This document shows positions 7,930 through 17,057 of a DNA stretch of 64,000 bases, piece by piece (within the stretch, counting starts at the first letter, position 1; each line of letters opens with the position of its first letter). The notes under the pieces were generated by a model. It was not told where the DNA came from. It saw only the letters and a program-made list of their open reading frames with translations, and made no database searches. Position numbers and translations under genes: made by a program. Source of the stretch: QPIN01 sp965224575 (GTDB lineage Bacteria > Pseudomonadota > Gammaproteobacteria > Methylococcales > Methylomonadaceae); NCBI GenBank assembly GCA_965224575.1, contig CBDCZQ010000006.1, forward strand, positions 1,550,001 to 1,614,000, written 5' to 3'.

Positions 7930-8652
7930 TTACTCGGCAAGCTTAAGCAGTACACCTTCGACTTTATTTTGAGACATACCGGAGCGGATATTAATTTTTA
8001 ACTTTTCAGTATTTTTTTGAATAGCCGTTCTTATTGCTTCTTGGTTTTTAGTTTTAAACTGATCCAAATCAAGAATTTCAGCTTTTATATCACCTGAAAT
8101 ATAAAGTGCTGTAGATCCCATGCCAAAGAAGCCATTATCACGATCTACAATTTTTAAACCGTTTCTATCTATAGCGTATTTTACTCTGGGACATGCTCTT
8201 TCTTGAAATTCATTCCAGTCCTCCTCACCGTAATCAAAACAGTCCTTCCGGGTAAACATAATAGTATCTTCAGTTACTTCAACTTCATATGCCTCTACTG
8301 CGGTAGAAAGAAATATTGCATCTAAATTACCATAAGTACTTGTGGCTTCAGAGTGGCGAGAAGGAGGTGCTTCGTTTGGATGTTGTGCATGATTTTCTTG
8401 TGGTGGAAGAGTTGGTTGTTGAGGTTCTTGTATAGGAGTATGACGCTGTTCTTGAGGGATCGAATTTTGTCTTGCGCACAATTTAACAATTTGTTCTTGG
8501 TTAAAACCCTGTTTTAAATAATAGCTTACATCTTCTCTGATACAGGCCGCATATGATTTTGTTGAAAATAATATAATGAGCAGAAAAATTGATTTTATGA
8601 ATATCGTTTTTAGTATCAACACGAAACTTTTTAAGGTGGTTTTCATGAGCAT
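7930..8652 (-). CDS. Exported protein of unknown function
   Basis: About 240 residues. A hydrophobic signal segment ends near KSYAACIRED, then a small helical domain (REDVSYYLKQGFNQEQIVKLC), a Pro/Gln/His-rich linker (about 65-105) and a C-terminal domain with two Cys (KDCFDYGEED and RACPRVKYA) that may form a disulfide. The start at 8652 is preferred because GGAA lies seven bases upstream; ATGs at 8664 and 8646 are alternatives. It diverges from the porin gene at 8984 across a ~330-bp intergenic region in which I see no clear operator. Confidence 0.7.
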   Translation of the reverse strand: MLMKTTLKSFVLILKTIFIKSIFLLIILFSTKSYAACIREDVSYYLKQGFNQEQIVKLCARQNSIPQEQRHTPIQEPQQPTLPPQENHAQHPNEAPPSRHSEATSTYGNLDAIFLSTAVEAYEVEVTEDTIMFTRKDCFDYGEEDWNEFQERACPRVKYAIDRNGLKIVDRDNGFFGMGSTALYISGDIKAEILDLDQFKTKNQEAIRTAIQKNTEKLKINIRSGMSQNKVEGVLLKLAE

Positions 8653-8983
8653 AGTGTGTTCCATGAGTATTAAAAAATATGTCAGGTTATCAGTATGATA
8701 ACGTGCAATAAATAATATAGCATAAGATTTTAATTTATATTCAAATAGTAGTGAAAACAGGTTGAGATATATTCAATCCTCGCTCCTAAAGATAATATCA
8801 GATGTTTTTTTAGAACAGTTATCAATTTTTAGTGCTACAAACTAGACCTATATCCATGATTGAGAAAAGAGGAGTGATTTTCTTGTAAGCTTTAAATTAC
8901 CGACTATATTTTAAATTATTAATTATTCTAAACACAGTATGTTAGAGAATTCTTATAAAGTAATTTATAATATAGGTAAAATA

Positions 8984-10009
8984 ATGCGAAATAAATTAAA
9001 AAGTGTATTTATCTTTTCATCTCTAATAGCATCTTCTTCGCTATATGCAGACTTTAGTAACACTCTTTATGGTGATTTTAGATTCTCTGCCGGATACATG
9101 GATAGAAATAGTACAGGAACTGATGGTCTTACCGCTAATAATAACGCTTCAAGAATAGGTGTTAAAGGATCAGTTGGTGGGAATGATTTAAAGGCAATTT
9201 ATCATTTACAAGCAGGTTCAAAAAATGATGGAGCGGGTGCCGGGGCAGCGGCAGGTAACAATACTGCTTTTACTGCTCGTTTTTACTTTGCTGGGTTAAA
9301 GAGTTCAACATACGGTAGTCTTATTTATGGTAGACATTCTACAGCCTATAAAATGTCTGGCTTACGTGTTGATCCATTCTATGATACATCCGCTGGATTA
9401 GGGAATGGAGGCGCAACTTACGGCCTTTCAGGAATGACCAATGGCTTTACAAACAATGCTATTGCGTATATTAGTCCTACTATCTTGGGTGGGGTTTCTG
9501 CAAATGCAGCTATCTACATAGACGATTCCGAGGTAAATAGGCACGACACTAACTTTGGGGTTCAATATGCTGCAGATGGTATTACAGCAGGTGTGCAACA
9601 GGCAATTATTGGAAATGGGTCAAAGACCAGTAATAGCTCTGGAATAGCTAATACTGCAGGTATAGATTCCTCTACCCGTCTTTATGCTGGATATAAAACA
9701 GATGCCTGGAGTTTAACAGGCTCTTATGAATTTCAAATTGCTGATGATTTATTTGGCACTGATACTAATCATTTATACCTTGCAGGTACATATAAAGTGA
9801 TGGAAAAAACTAAGTTTGCTGTTTCTGTAGGACATGTAGATGACGGTCCATTTAAAGGAGTGGGTTGGCAAACGGGTGTTTTTTATAATATTTTACCTAA
9901 AACTGAAATATATGCTCTATATAGTGCGACTTATTTAGATGATGGTAGCAAAGGGGATTCTAATGTAGTGATGGTTGGCGTAAGTCATAAGTTTGCACTT
10001 TCTCATTAG
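8984..10009 (+). CDS. Gram-negative general porin (OmpC/Omp32-like)
   Basis: 341 residues from ATG 8984. The signal peptide ends SSLYADF, and the mature protein begins with TLYGDFRFSAGY and continues as alternating amphipathic strands with SRIGVKGSVGG and GSLIYGRHST, typical of the 16-stranded porin family. The C-terminus is VGVSHKFALSH, slightly longer than the usual terminal Phe. It would form trimeric diffusion pores in the outer membrane. The upstream reading from 8939 adds non-signal residues and is rejected. It is monocistronic by position. Confidence 0.88.
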   Translation: MRNKLKSVFIFSSLIASSSLYADFSNTLYGDFRFSAGYMDRNSTGTDGLTANNNASRIGVKGSVGGNDLKAIYHLQAGSKNDGAGAGAAAGNNTAFTARFYFAGLKSSTYGSLIYGRHSTAYKMSGLRVDPFYDTSAGLGNGGATYGLSGMTNGFTNNAIAYISPTILGGVSANAAIYIDDSEVNRHDTNFGVQYAADGITAGVQQAIIGNGSKTSNSSGIANTAGIDSSTRLYAGYKTDAWSLTGSYEFQIADDLFGTDTNHLYLAGTYKVMEKTKFAVSVGHVDDGPFKGVGWQTGVFYNILPKTEIYALYSATYLDDGSKGDSNVVMVGVSHKFALSH

Positions 10010-10362
10010 GTCTGATTTATACGGCATGAAAGGCCGTAGCAACTATTGAAGGGTTTACTGGGGTTGCTGTTTTTGATTTACAGAAATTATGAATAATGAC
10101 TGTTTGGAATAAAACTTGAATTCCTTTGTAAAACCAATATTTGCATCTTGGGGATTGTATTTGTGACAAGGCTTTAAAAGGTATAATCATTGACTTTTAT
10201 TGTTGATTGAGTGTGCGTTAGAACACAGATTCACAAAGAAAGATCAAATTAGCTTTACCTCATAAGAACTTGCTAATACAATTATTTTGAAGATGATTTT
10301 GGGTGCCTTTTCGGTAACTCATCTGATTTTTATTTTATTGTTTTTTATTTCAGGAGGTTATA
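10010..10362. other. Intergenic region, no gene recognised
   Basis: About 350 bp between the porin and the repeat-peptide gene. A short hairpin (TACGGC with GCCGTA, about 10019-10037) follows the porin. I see no open frame, RNA gene or clear promoter, although AT-rich sequence before 10363 must carry the promoter of that gene. Confidence 0.5.
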
Positions 10363-10725
10363 ATGAAGCCAGTAAATGTTGTTACAGGTGTTCTCTTATT
10401 TTTCACCGTAGGAGTTTCTCAAGCTGATATGGAATTGTCTAGCCTGGTTCAATGGGAAGAATCCCAAAATGGACAGGTAGCAATGGTATCAGTATCTGAC
10501 AATGACATAATCAATAACATTAACTCAATGGAAGCAACCGCTGCAGGATATGAACAGTTTTCAAGCTTAGTTCAGTGGGAAGAGTCTCAATATGCTCAGC
10601 CATACGTATTGGCAAAACAATCTGACGAAAGTATTGTAGCAACTATTAACGCTATGGATGCTACAGCAGCTGGTGCCGGACAAGGTGAAATGTCTAGCCT
10701 GATTCAATGGGAAGAATCATTCTAA
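10363..10725 (+). CDS. Small secreted protein with internal SSLVQWEES repeats
   Basis: 120 residues, with a very strong ribosome site (CAGGAGGT) before ATG 10363. The signal peptide ends near GVSQADMEL. The mature part is about two and a quarter tandem units: SSLVQWEES at residues 26-34, SSLVQWEES at 67-75 and SSLIQWEES at 111-119, separated by segments that each end in IN.M.ATAAG (about 53-62 and 95-104). The unit length is 41-44 residues. No Cys is present. I do not recognise the family. Possibilities are a secreted structural or amyloid-like peptide, or a precursor cut at the ATAAG boundaries; both are inference. Confidence 0.72.
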   Translation: MKPVNVVTGVLLFFTVGVSQADMELSSLVQWEESQNGQVAMVSVSDNDIINNINSMEATAAGYEQFSSLVQWEESQYAQPYVLAKQSDESIVATINAMDATAAGAGQGEMSSLIQWEESF

Positions 10726-10744
10726 ATTGATGTTTTTTTACCAT

Positions 10745-10776
10745 AGGGCTGGAATATTAGTATTCCAGCTCTTTTT
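10745..10776 (+). terminator. Rho-independent terminator of the repeat-peptide gene
   Basis: A 12-bp stem (10745-10756 with 10761-10772, one G-T pair), TTAG loop and a T run on the plus strand. Confidence 0.82.
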
Positions 10777-10820
10777 GTTTAGGTAATTATGTTACAAAAA
10801 CTACTAAATTATTCGAAAAG

Positions 10821-12911
10821 TCAAAACTGCATACTAGCCTGAACTCTAATAGTACGTGGTTCCACTGGGTGAAAATGAATATCACCAACTCCAGTAGTTT
10901 CTCCATCAAGGCGAGATTCATAATAATAGGTAATATCACTATCACCTGAATCGAAAAGGTTTAATACATTTAACTCAAGGCGGAAGTCTTTGTATCTATA
11001 GCCAGTCCCTAAATTGACTACTGTGGTTGAATCGGCAAATATACTACCAGCTTCAGTTAAGGGTATATCATCAAAATGTCTGACACGTAAGCTACCAAAT
11101 AGACCATTGGGCAAATCAATTGTGGCACCACCAGAAAGTGTTGTACCAACAGAATTAGGGACTTCTTTTTGGTTAGCTGGTACACCTGTAAATTCAGATT
11201 GGGTAAGTGCCACATCAAAATCTAGTGTTAACCAATCGAATGGCTTGTAATAATTTGTTAACTCTAGGCCATAGCGTTGACTTTTTCCTGAAGACTCGGT
11301 TCCTCCCCCATCTCCAACAAAGACTAATTCTGAATCTAGTTCTAACCACCAAAGTGATAAGGTCGAAACTAAACCGGGTATGTATTGAGTTCGCATACCT
11401 ATTTCTGCACCTCGACTGGATACTAAAGGGTCAACAGCTTTAACAGGGTTACCCGATTCTGGATCAAAGTTGATAGTAGTTCCTCTGGCATCATTACTAT
11501 GGAAGCCATAGCCAAGATTGAGATAATATTCTGTATCGTACCAAGGACCTAAAACAAAGCTTAGCTTGGGGCTGAATTGTGCATCGTTAGTCTCTCCAGA
11601 ATTGACTGACATGAGCCTACTTTCTACATCATAAATATAAAAATCACCTCTAAGTCCTAGAATGGATTTGAACTTTTCCATCCATTGGATTTCGTTTTCT
11701 CCATATAAACCAATGCTGGTTTGATTGACTTTATGCTCTGAGATAGTGCTGAGAATTGTTCTGTTTTGGCTTTTATATAAAGCGACATTGGGAATATAAT
11801 CATGTCTAACTTGCAAGCCGATGATATTTTTAATATCAAAGTCAAACCATTCGTTATATTTTGTATGTTTAGCCTTCCCCCCAAAGGTATAACGACGATC
11901 TCTCTGAGTGATTTGATCCCCATTAACTGGATCATTAAGGAAATAAGTGAAGTTGGAGTACAAGTTAAAATTAGAGTAGACCCCATAGGCTGATAACTCG
12001 GTTTCTCCATATTCAGAATCACGCCACCAGTTACCTGATAAGCTGTAACGCTCCATATCACCGCCCGCTGTGTCATCAATTGTGCCTAAATTAGATAAAT
12101 TTTGTTGATCAACTGCGCGTTTTGGAATCTGTTCAGTAGAGTCCCAGTTGTTATGGTAAACAGTGCCGACTAATGAATAGCCTTTGTAGCCATCGTCGAC
12201 AGTGTATCGTAGCAAACCATTAAATTTATTAACGTTTTCATCCCTTTCCCAAGGACCTTGGTAAAAATTGACTTCTGCTCCAAATAATAAATCACCTGGA
12301 CCTATTTTATAAGAATCAGCCAATACCCCTCGATAATAACCATCTTCTCCAAAGCCTAATTTTGCGAGTCCTTTTTCCATATAATGTTTGGTATGGAAGT
12401 TAACATAACCAGCAGATGAAAAATCACCCATTTCTGCATGGTAAGGACCTTTTCCAAATTCAATTTGATCGACTAATTCAGGAATAATACTGTTTAGATC
12501 TAAATATCCTTGACCGTGTCCGTGTGTTGGTAAATTTAGAGGGACGCCATCAACCATTCCTGAAAAATCAGTTCCATGATCCAGATTAAACCCACGTAAA
12601 AAAAACTGGTTCGCTTTTCCGCTACCGCTATGTTGAGTTGCCATCATGCCAGGCACAACCTCAACGAGTTCACCAGGACGAGATAAGGGTCGAAATTCAA
12701 ATTCGGGTTGGCCTATAATCCCAGCAGAGGCAGTATCGGTCTGTCCTAGCAAATCTGAAGCACGCCCAGTGATGACTAAAACGCCTAAATCTGAAACAGC
12801 ATCAGCTTCATCCTGAGTGTGTGCGTATGCTGGGAAGTTAGAAAAAAAAACAATTATGGAGAAAATTGCCCAGGTAATCTGGTAATTGCGAAAAAGTTGG
12901 CTGACTTTCAT
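10821..12911 (-). CDS. TonB-dependent outer-membrane receptor
   Basis: 696 residues. A signal peptide ends near AYAHTQDE. The plug domain (about 40-170) contains LVEVVPGMMATQHSGSG, FFLRGFNLDHGTDF and the conserved VDQIEFGKGPYHAEMGDFSSAG. The remainder is a 22-strand-type barrel ending in VQASMQF with terminal Phe. A TonB box is not obvious but may lie near LGVLVITG. Such receptors import siderophores, vitamins or metals using TonB energy, and the substrate is not evident. A His-rich loop (PTHGHGQGY) in the plug hints at metal, but that is weak. Convergent with the gene at 10363. Confidence 0.92.
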   Translation of the reverse strand: MKVSQLFRNYQITWAIFSIIVFFSNFPAYAHTQDEADAVSDLGVLVITGRASDLLGQTDTASAGIIGQPEFEFRPLSRPGELVEVVPGMMATQHSGSGKANQFFLRGFNLDHGTDFSGMVDGVPLNLPTHGHGQGYLDLNSIIPELVDQIEFGKGPYHAEMGDFSSAGYVNFHTKHYMEKGLAKLGFGEDGYYRGVLADSYKIGPGDLLFGAEVNFYQGPWERDENVNKFNGLLRYTVDDGYKGYSLVGTVYHNNWDSTEQIPKRAVDQQNLSNLGTIDDTAGGDMERYSLSGNWWRDSEYGETELSAYGVYSNFNLYSNFTYFLNDPVNGDQITQRDRRYTFGGKAKHTKYNEWFDFDIKNIIGLQVRHDYIPNVALYKSQNRTILSTISEHKVNQTSIGLYGENEIQWMEKFKSILGLRGDFYIYDVESRLMSVNSGETNDAQFSPKLSFVLGPWYDTEYYLNLGYGFHSNDARGTTINFDPESGNPVKAVDPLVSSRGAEIGMRTQYIPGLVSTLSLWWLELDSELVFVGDGGGTESSGKSQRYGLELTNYYKPFDWLTLDFDVALTQSEFTGVPANQKEVPNSVGTTLSGGATIDLPNGLFGSLRVRHFDDIPLTEAGSIFADSTTVVNLGTGYRYKDFRLELNVLNLFDSGDSDITYYYESRLDGETTGVGDIHFHPVEPRTIRVQASMQF

Positions 12912-13102
12912 AGTTGCGGCTGTGTGGCTATTACTTTAAGGGGATAGTAACAAACACGAAGCAACAGAAACATGACAAAATTATTACAGTTTTGTCATGT
13001 TAGCCTGATTTTAAGCTTATAAAGGAGAAGGGGTAATTTTAAGCTATGGTGTTCTAGTGCCTTTTTTCATAAAGAAAACGGGAAACAGTATAGATTTAAC
13101 CA

Positions 13103-14080
13103 TCAAAATAAATGTTTAATAGCGTCCCTTTCTTCTTTTAACTCTTGTTCGGTAATATCCATTTTATTTCTACTAAAATCATTAATTTCCAAGCCTTGAA
13201 CAATAGATGCCTGTCCATTCTTTACAGTGATTGGATAAGAGTAAATTAACCCTTTTTCAATTCCATAGCTACCATCAGAACAAATACCCATACTCACCCA
13301 ATCATCTTCTTTTGTCCCAACAACCCATGTCCGCATATGGTCTAAAGCAGCATTAGCAGCAGATGCTGCACTTGACTGCCCTCTAGCTTTAATAATTGCG
13401 CCACCCCGCTGCTGAACGGTTGGAATAAATTCATTTTTAAACCATTCCTCTCCAACAATAGATAAGGCATCATTATTCATAACTTTTGCATGATGCAAAT
13501 CAGGATACTGTGTTGACGAATGATTACCCCAGACAATAACTTTTTTAACATCACCAGTGATGGCATTTGCTTTTTCAGCTAATTGTGTAATTGAACGATT
13601 ATGATCCAGACGAGTCATCGCAGAAAAACAAGCAGGGTCAAGATTTGGTGCATTTTTCATTGCAATCAATGCATTGGTATTGGCAGGGTTTCCTGTTACT
13701 AGCACTTTGACATTTTTATGAGCCACTTCATTTAACGCTTTACCCTGAACTGAAAATATTTCAGCATTGCAGAGTAATAAATCTTTTCGCTCCATACCAG
13801 GGCCTCTTGGCCTAGCTCCTACCAAAAAAGCATAATCTGCATTTTCAAACGCTTTTTCAGGATTGTCGGTAACAACAATTTCATGCAATAGAGGATAAGC
13901 ACAATCGTTTAATTCCATTACCACACCATTCAATGCTTCCAAAGCAGGTTTTATTTCTAGTAAATGTAAGATTATCGGTTGATCAGGCCCTAATAAATCA
14001 CCAGCAGCCAACCGAAAAAGTAAAGAGTAGCTAATTTGTCCAGCTGCGCCTGTAACAGTAATATCAACGGGTGTTTTCAT
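13103..14080 (-). CDS. mdh: Malate dehydrogenase
   Basis: 325 residues, the cytosolic-type NAD-dependent enzyme that interconverts malate and oxaloacetate in the TCA cycle. The dinucleotide motif TVTGAAGQISYSL is at residues 9-21, followed by the substrate-binding loop ARPRGPGMERKDLL, VLVTGNPANTN, MTRLDHNR with the conserved Asp-Arg, and WGNHSSTQYPD with the catalytic His near 187. The length equals that of bacterial mdh of this class. The promoter region to 14276 is shared with a divergent lipoprotein gene. Confidence 0.96.
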   Translation of the reverse strand: MKTPVDITVTGAAGQISYSLLFRLAAGDLLGPDQPIILHLLEIKPALEALNGVVMELNDCAYPLLHEIVVTDNPEKAFENADYAFLVGARPRGPGMERKDLLLCNAEIFSVQGKALNEVAHKNVKVLVTGNPANTNALIAMKNAPNLDPACFSAMTRLDHNRSITQLAEKANAITGDVKKVIVWGNHSSTQYPDLHHAKVMNNDALSIVGEEWFKNEFIPTVQQRGGAIIKARGQSSAASAANAALDHMRTWVVGTKEDDWVSMGICSDGSYGIEKGLIYSYPITVKNGQASIVQGLEINDFSRNKMDITEQELKEERDAIKHLF

Positions 14081-14276
14081 TTGTTTTCCTTATATTATTT
14101 AACTGTTCCAAAATTTTTGGAGTAAGGAGTTTTCGAATCCTCACTTCTAAGTATCTTTAAACTCAAAAAACTGTCTTGTTTATTAATATATATTGCCTTT
14201 AATTGGAAAAAAAGTCTATTAAATGATAGAGTCTGCTGATAATTTTTATAGCTTATCAATTGATTAAATTTTATTT

Positions 14277-14702
14277 ATGAAAATGCCTTTCAAATCTAAT
14301 CGTTTTATTTTATCTTTACTGGCTAGTCTTGTTCTTTCTGTTACCTTAACAGCTTGCTCGGATGACGAACCGAAAACCGAGCACAATTATTTTGATCATA
14401 CCCATGGAGCAGAAGTCAGCGACTTAGAAAAACATAAATTTGAACATAAGTTTGCAGAACAATGTGTCGCACGGGAAACCAAAAATTCCGTCAACAAAGA
14501 CATAGACAAAAAACGCTTTGAAAAACCATGTTTATGTATTGCAACAAGAATAATGAAGAATTTGACTGCGGTTGAAGCAAAAAAGTTTTTGGTTGAACAA
14601 AAAAACACTCAGTCTTTAAAAATGAGTTTTGATGAAGCTGCCTATTTTTGCCTAAAAGATAAAACTAAACAAAAATCTCCTGATTTATTTGGTAAAAAAT
14701 AG
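14277..14702 (+). CDS. Putative lipoprotein, unknown function
   Basis: 141 residues with a signal helix and lipobox LTAC (Cys near 27), followed by an acidic/His segment (EHNYFDHTHGAE) and a charged helical domain with Cys at CVARET, CLCIATR and YFCLKDK. The CLC and paired Cys together with His could bind metal, which would suit the nearby copper-type regulators, but this is inference. It ends 4 bp before the convergent sensor kinase gene. Confidence 0.7.
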   Translation: MKMPFKSNRFILSLLASLVLSVTLTACSDDEPKTEHNYFDHTHGAEVSDLEKHKFEHKFAEQCVARETKNSVNKDIDKKRFEKPCLCIATRIMKNLTAVEAKKFLVEQKNTQSLKMSFDEAAYFCLKDKTKQKSPDLFGKK

Positions 14703-14705
14703 AGG

Positions 14706-16184
14706 CTATGATTTTCCAGCTTGGGTCTTAGGAAAGTTTAATTGCACTGTAGTTCCCTGTTGTAATTTGCTGGAAATTGAAATATCACCATTATGCAGTT
14801 CCACAATAGATTTTACAATAGCTAAGCCAAGGCCCGAACCTTGGTTATCGCGGTGGCGTGATTTATCTGCTCTAAAAAATCGGTCAAAAATGTGAGGTAG
14901 GAATTCTGGGTCAATACCCTCACCAGTATCACTAATAGTGATTGTTACAGTATGATGAGGTGAATATACTGCTGATAGAGTGATCGCGCCTTGAGGGTTT
15001 GTGTAACGTAATGCGTTTGAAATCAAGTTGCTAAGAATCCGCCGTAATAGACCAGAGTCTGCATATACTTCTGTTTGATTCGCCTCGCATACAATTTCTA
15101 TTTGTTGGTCAGAGGCCAAGCCCTCATAAAAATCTTTGATTGCTTGAAATTCATTTTCAAGTTTTAAATTAGTACAGTTAATTTCTGTTTTTGGGTTTTC
15201 GGCTCTTGCTAAAAATAGAAGCTCATCAATCATTCTGGCAATTCGCGAATACTCTTCCATATTTGATTCCAGAATGGCGCAGTATTCCTCTGTATCTCGA
15301 TTACGGGATAAAGCGACTTCTGACTCACCCATTAAATTATTAATAGGTGTTCTTAGTTCATGTGCTAAATCGGCAGAAAATTGAGAAAGTTGGCCAAAGG
15401 AGTGATCAAGACGACCCAGCATTTCATCAAAGGCTTTAGCCAATAATGCTATTTCTTTTGGCCATTTTTCTGAATCAACCCGTTCGTTTAATTGATGTGC
15501 ATTTATATTTTGGATAGTTTCAGTAATTTTACGCAATGGACGCAATCCGCGGCGCGTTACCCAGAATCCGGCAAGTCCTGAGGCCAATGCTCCAAATAGA
15601 AGTACTCCAGCAAGTGTCCGTTGATATTCAGTTAGTAAGGTTTCATCCTGAGCCAATTCCAGTATAACTTGTAAAAGTAAGTTGTGTGATTGACCTGCGT
15701 TTTGTGTAGTTACCCAAGCACTTCCTAAAAGATATAATTGATTATCATTTGATTTTGCTTTGATAATTTTGATAGTATCCAGATTTTGTTGATCGATAAT
15801 GGGAAATTTAAGGGGAGGGGGTAAAGGCAACATTGCGGCTGATTCCACAAGTAAATGACCTTGTTCGTCAACAATACGAACATAGACATGATGAGGAATA
15901 CTTGGATGAATGGCTGATGAGTGTGGCATTTGGGAATGATGATGTTCAACATCCATCAGGTCACGCAATGTTTCGTTAAACACGTCTGAGGTCTTGAAAT
16001 AGGTTCTTAGGTCGGAAATTTTTGCAGAGAGTAAATTGTGGTGTTCTCGATGAAGATGATCTAGAACAGACCAATAGAGAAAAGCAGAAGCGACTAATAG
16101 AACACTAAAGGTGGTAATGGCGTACAGAATGGCTAATTTACTAGCCAGTGACTGTGCAGTGCTTGAATTAGTCTCGTTGCTCAA
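14706..16184 (-). CDS. Heavy-metal-type sensor histidine kinase (CusS-like)
   Basis: 492 residues. There are two membrane helices (about 15-38 and 190-212) around a periplasmic sensor loop, a HAMP region (RRGLRPLRKITETI), the phosphoacceptor box SADLAHELRTPINNL with the autophosphorylated His, the N box LSNLISNALRYT and the G boxes DTGEGIDPE and GSGLGLAIV. The loop contains many His (EHHHSQMPHSSAIHPSIPHH), consistent with copper or silver sensing. Its start overlaps the regulator stop by 17 bp. It pairs with the regulator at 16168, and the CopC cluster directly upstream supports a copper role, by inference. Confidence 0.9.
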   Translation of the reverse strand: MSNETNSSTAQSLASKLAILYAITTFSVLLVASAFLYWSVLDHLHREHHNLLSAKISDLRTYFKTSDVFNETLRDLMDVEHHHSQMPHSSAIHPSIPHHVYVRIVDEQGHLLVESAAMLPLPPPLKFPIIDQQNLDTIKIIKAKSNDNQLYLLGSAWVTTQNAGQSHNLLLQVILELAQDETLLTEYQRTLAGVLLFGALASGLAGFWVTRRGLRPLRKITETIQNINAHQLNERVDSEKWPKEIALLAKAFDEMLGRLDHSFGQLSQFSADLAHELRTPINNLMGESEVALSRNRDTEEYCAILESNMEEYSRIARMIDELLFLARAENPKTEINCTNLKLENEFQAIKDFYEGLASDQQIEIVCEANQTEVYADSGLLRRILSNLISNALRYTNPQGAITLSAVYSPHHTVTITISDTGEGIDPEFLPHIFDRFFRADKSRHRDNQGSGLGLAIVKSIVELHNGDISISSKLQQGTTVQLNFPKTQAGKS

Positions 16185-16842
16185 AGGTATAGCCTACGCC
16201 GCGAATAGTATGAATTAGCTTGTTTTCGAACGGGCTATCTACCTTGTTGCGCAATCGTCTTATTGCCACATCAACAACATTGGTATCACTATTAAAATTA
16301 ATGTCCCAAACCCGTTCAGCGATAACCGTCCGAGAGAATACTTCTCCAGGGTGACGAGCCATCAATAATAATAGCTGAAATTCTTTTGGACTTAGATCAA
16401 TCCGAGTATTATTGCGTGTGACACGGTGTTTGATTGCATCTATTTCCAAATCAGCACATTTTATTTTTTCAATGTCAGTTGCCGCTCCTCGACGTAAAAG
16501 TGTCTGAATTCTTACCAATAATTCGGAAAAAGCGAAGGGTTTGACCAAATAATCATCTGCACCTAGTTTTAACCCTTTGACTTTATCTTCTACCGAGTCT
16601 TTAGCTGTTAATAATAAAATACGAGTTTGAATATCTTTACTTCTGAGTGAGGATAAAACTGACCAGCCATCCATTTGTGGCATCATCACATCTAGAATAA
16701 CCAAGTCATAAACTAGCTCTTGCAGAGAATTTAATCCATCTACACCATTTTCTGCAATATCAACAGTAAAACCATTTTCTTTTAATCCTTTGGATAAAAA
16801 AGCAGAGGTCTTTTTCTCATCTTCAATGATTAAAATTCGCAT
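16168..16842 (-). CDS. OmpR-family response regulator (CusR/CopR-like)
   Basis: 224 residues. The receiver domain has acidic pocket IIEDE, phosphoacceptor Asp in LVILDVMMPQMDG (about 51) and the Lys switch in DYLVKPFAFSEL. The winged-helix DNA-binding domain contains LSPKEFQLLLLMARHPGEVFSR and DVAIRRLRNKVD. It forms a two-component system with the overlapping kinase. No clear copper-box palindrome was identified upstream, where a repeat element sits. Confidence 0.93.
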   Translation of the reverse strand: MRILIIEDEKKTSAFLSKGLKENGFTVDIAENGVDGLNSLQELVYDLVILDVMMPQMDGWSVLSSLRSKDIQTRILLLTAKDSVEDKVKGLKLGADDYLVKPFAFSELLVRIQTLLRRGAATDIEKIKCADLEIDAIKHRVTRNNTRIDLSPKEFQLLLLMARHPGEVFSRTVIAERVWDINFNSDTNVVDVAIRRLRNKVDSPFENKLIHTIRGVGYTFEQRD

Positions 16843-16865
16843 CCGTTATAATGTGAAATATAGTT

Positions 16866-17057
16866 AGGAACGCGCACGGAATCACTTCGATAATTGGCGC
16901 AGGATTTTTGTTTGTCTTTAAGGCGTGGCAACAGGCGCATAGCAGGCTATGTAACTGTTGCCACAACACGGAAGACGGACAAAAAGATTAGAAAAGCTTT
17001 AGCGATTCTTATGCTTTTGTACAAGCGAGTTGTCGAAGTTATTTCGTGCACGTTCCT
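16866..17057. repeat. 192-bp imperfect palindromic (MITE-like) element
   Basis: The ends are inverted: AGGAACGCGCACGGAAT on the left and its near complement (CGTGCACGTTCCT) on the right. The centre is a strong hairpin with TGGCAACAG (16926-16934) and CTGTTGCCA (16955-16963) around a second stem CATAGC/GCTATG. The right end supplies the stop codon region of the gene ending at 17057. The central sequence resembles the centre of the 28803-29045 element. No transposase is inside. Confidence 0.7.
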
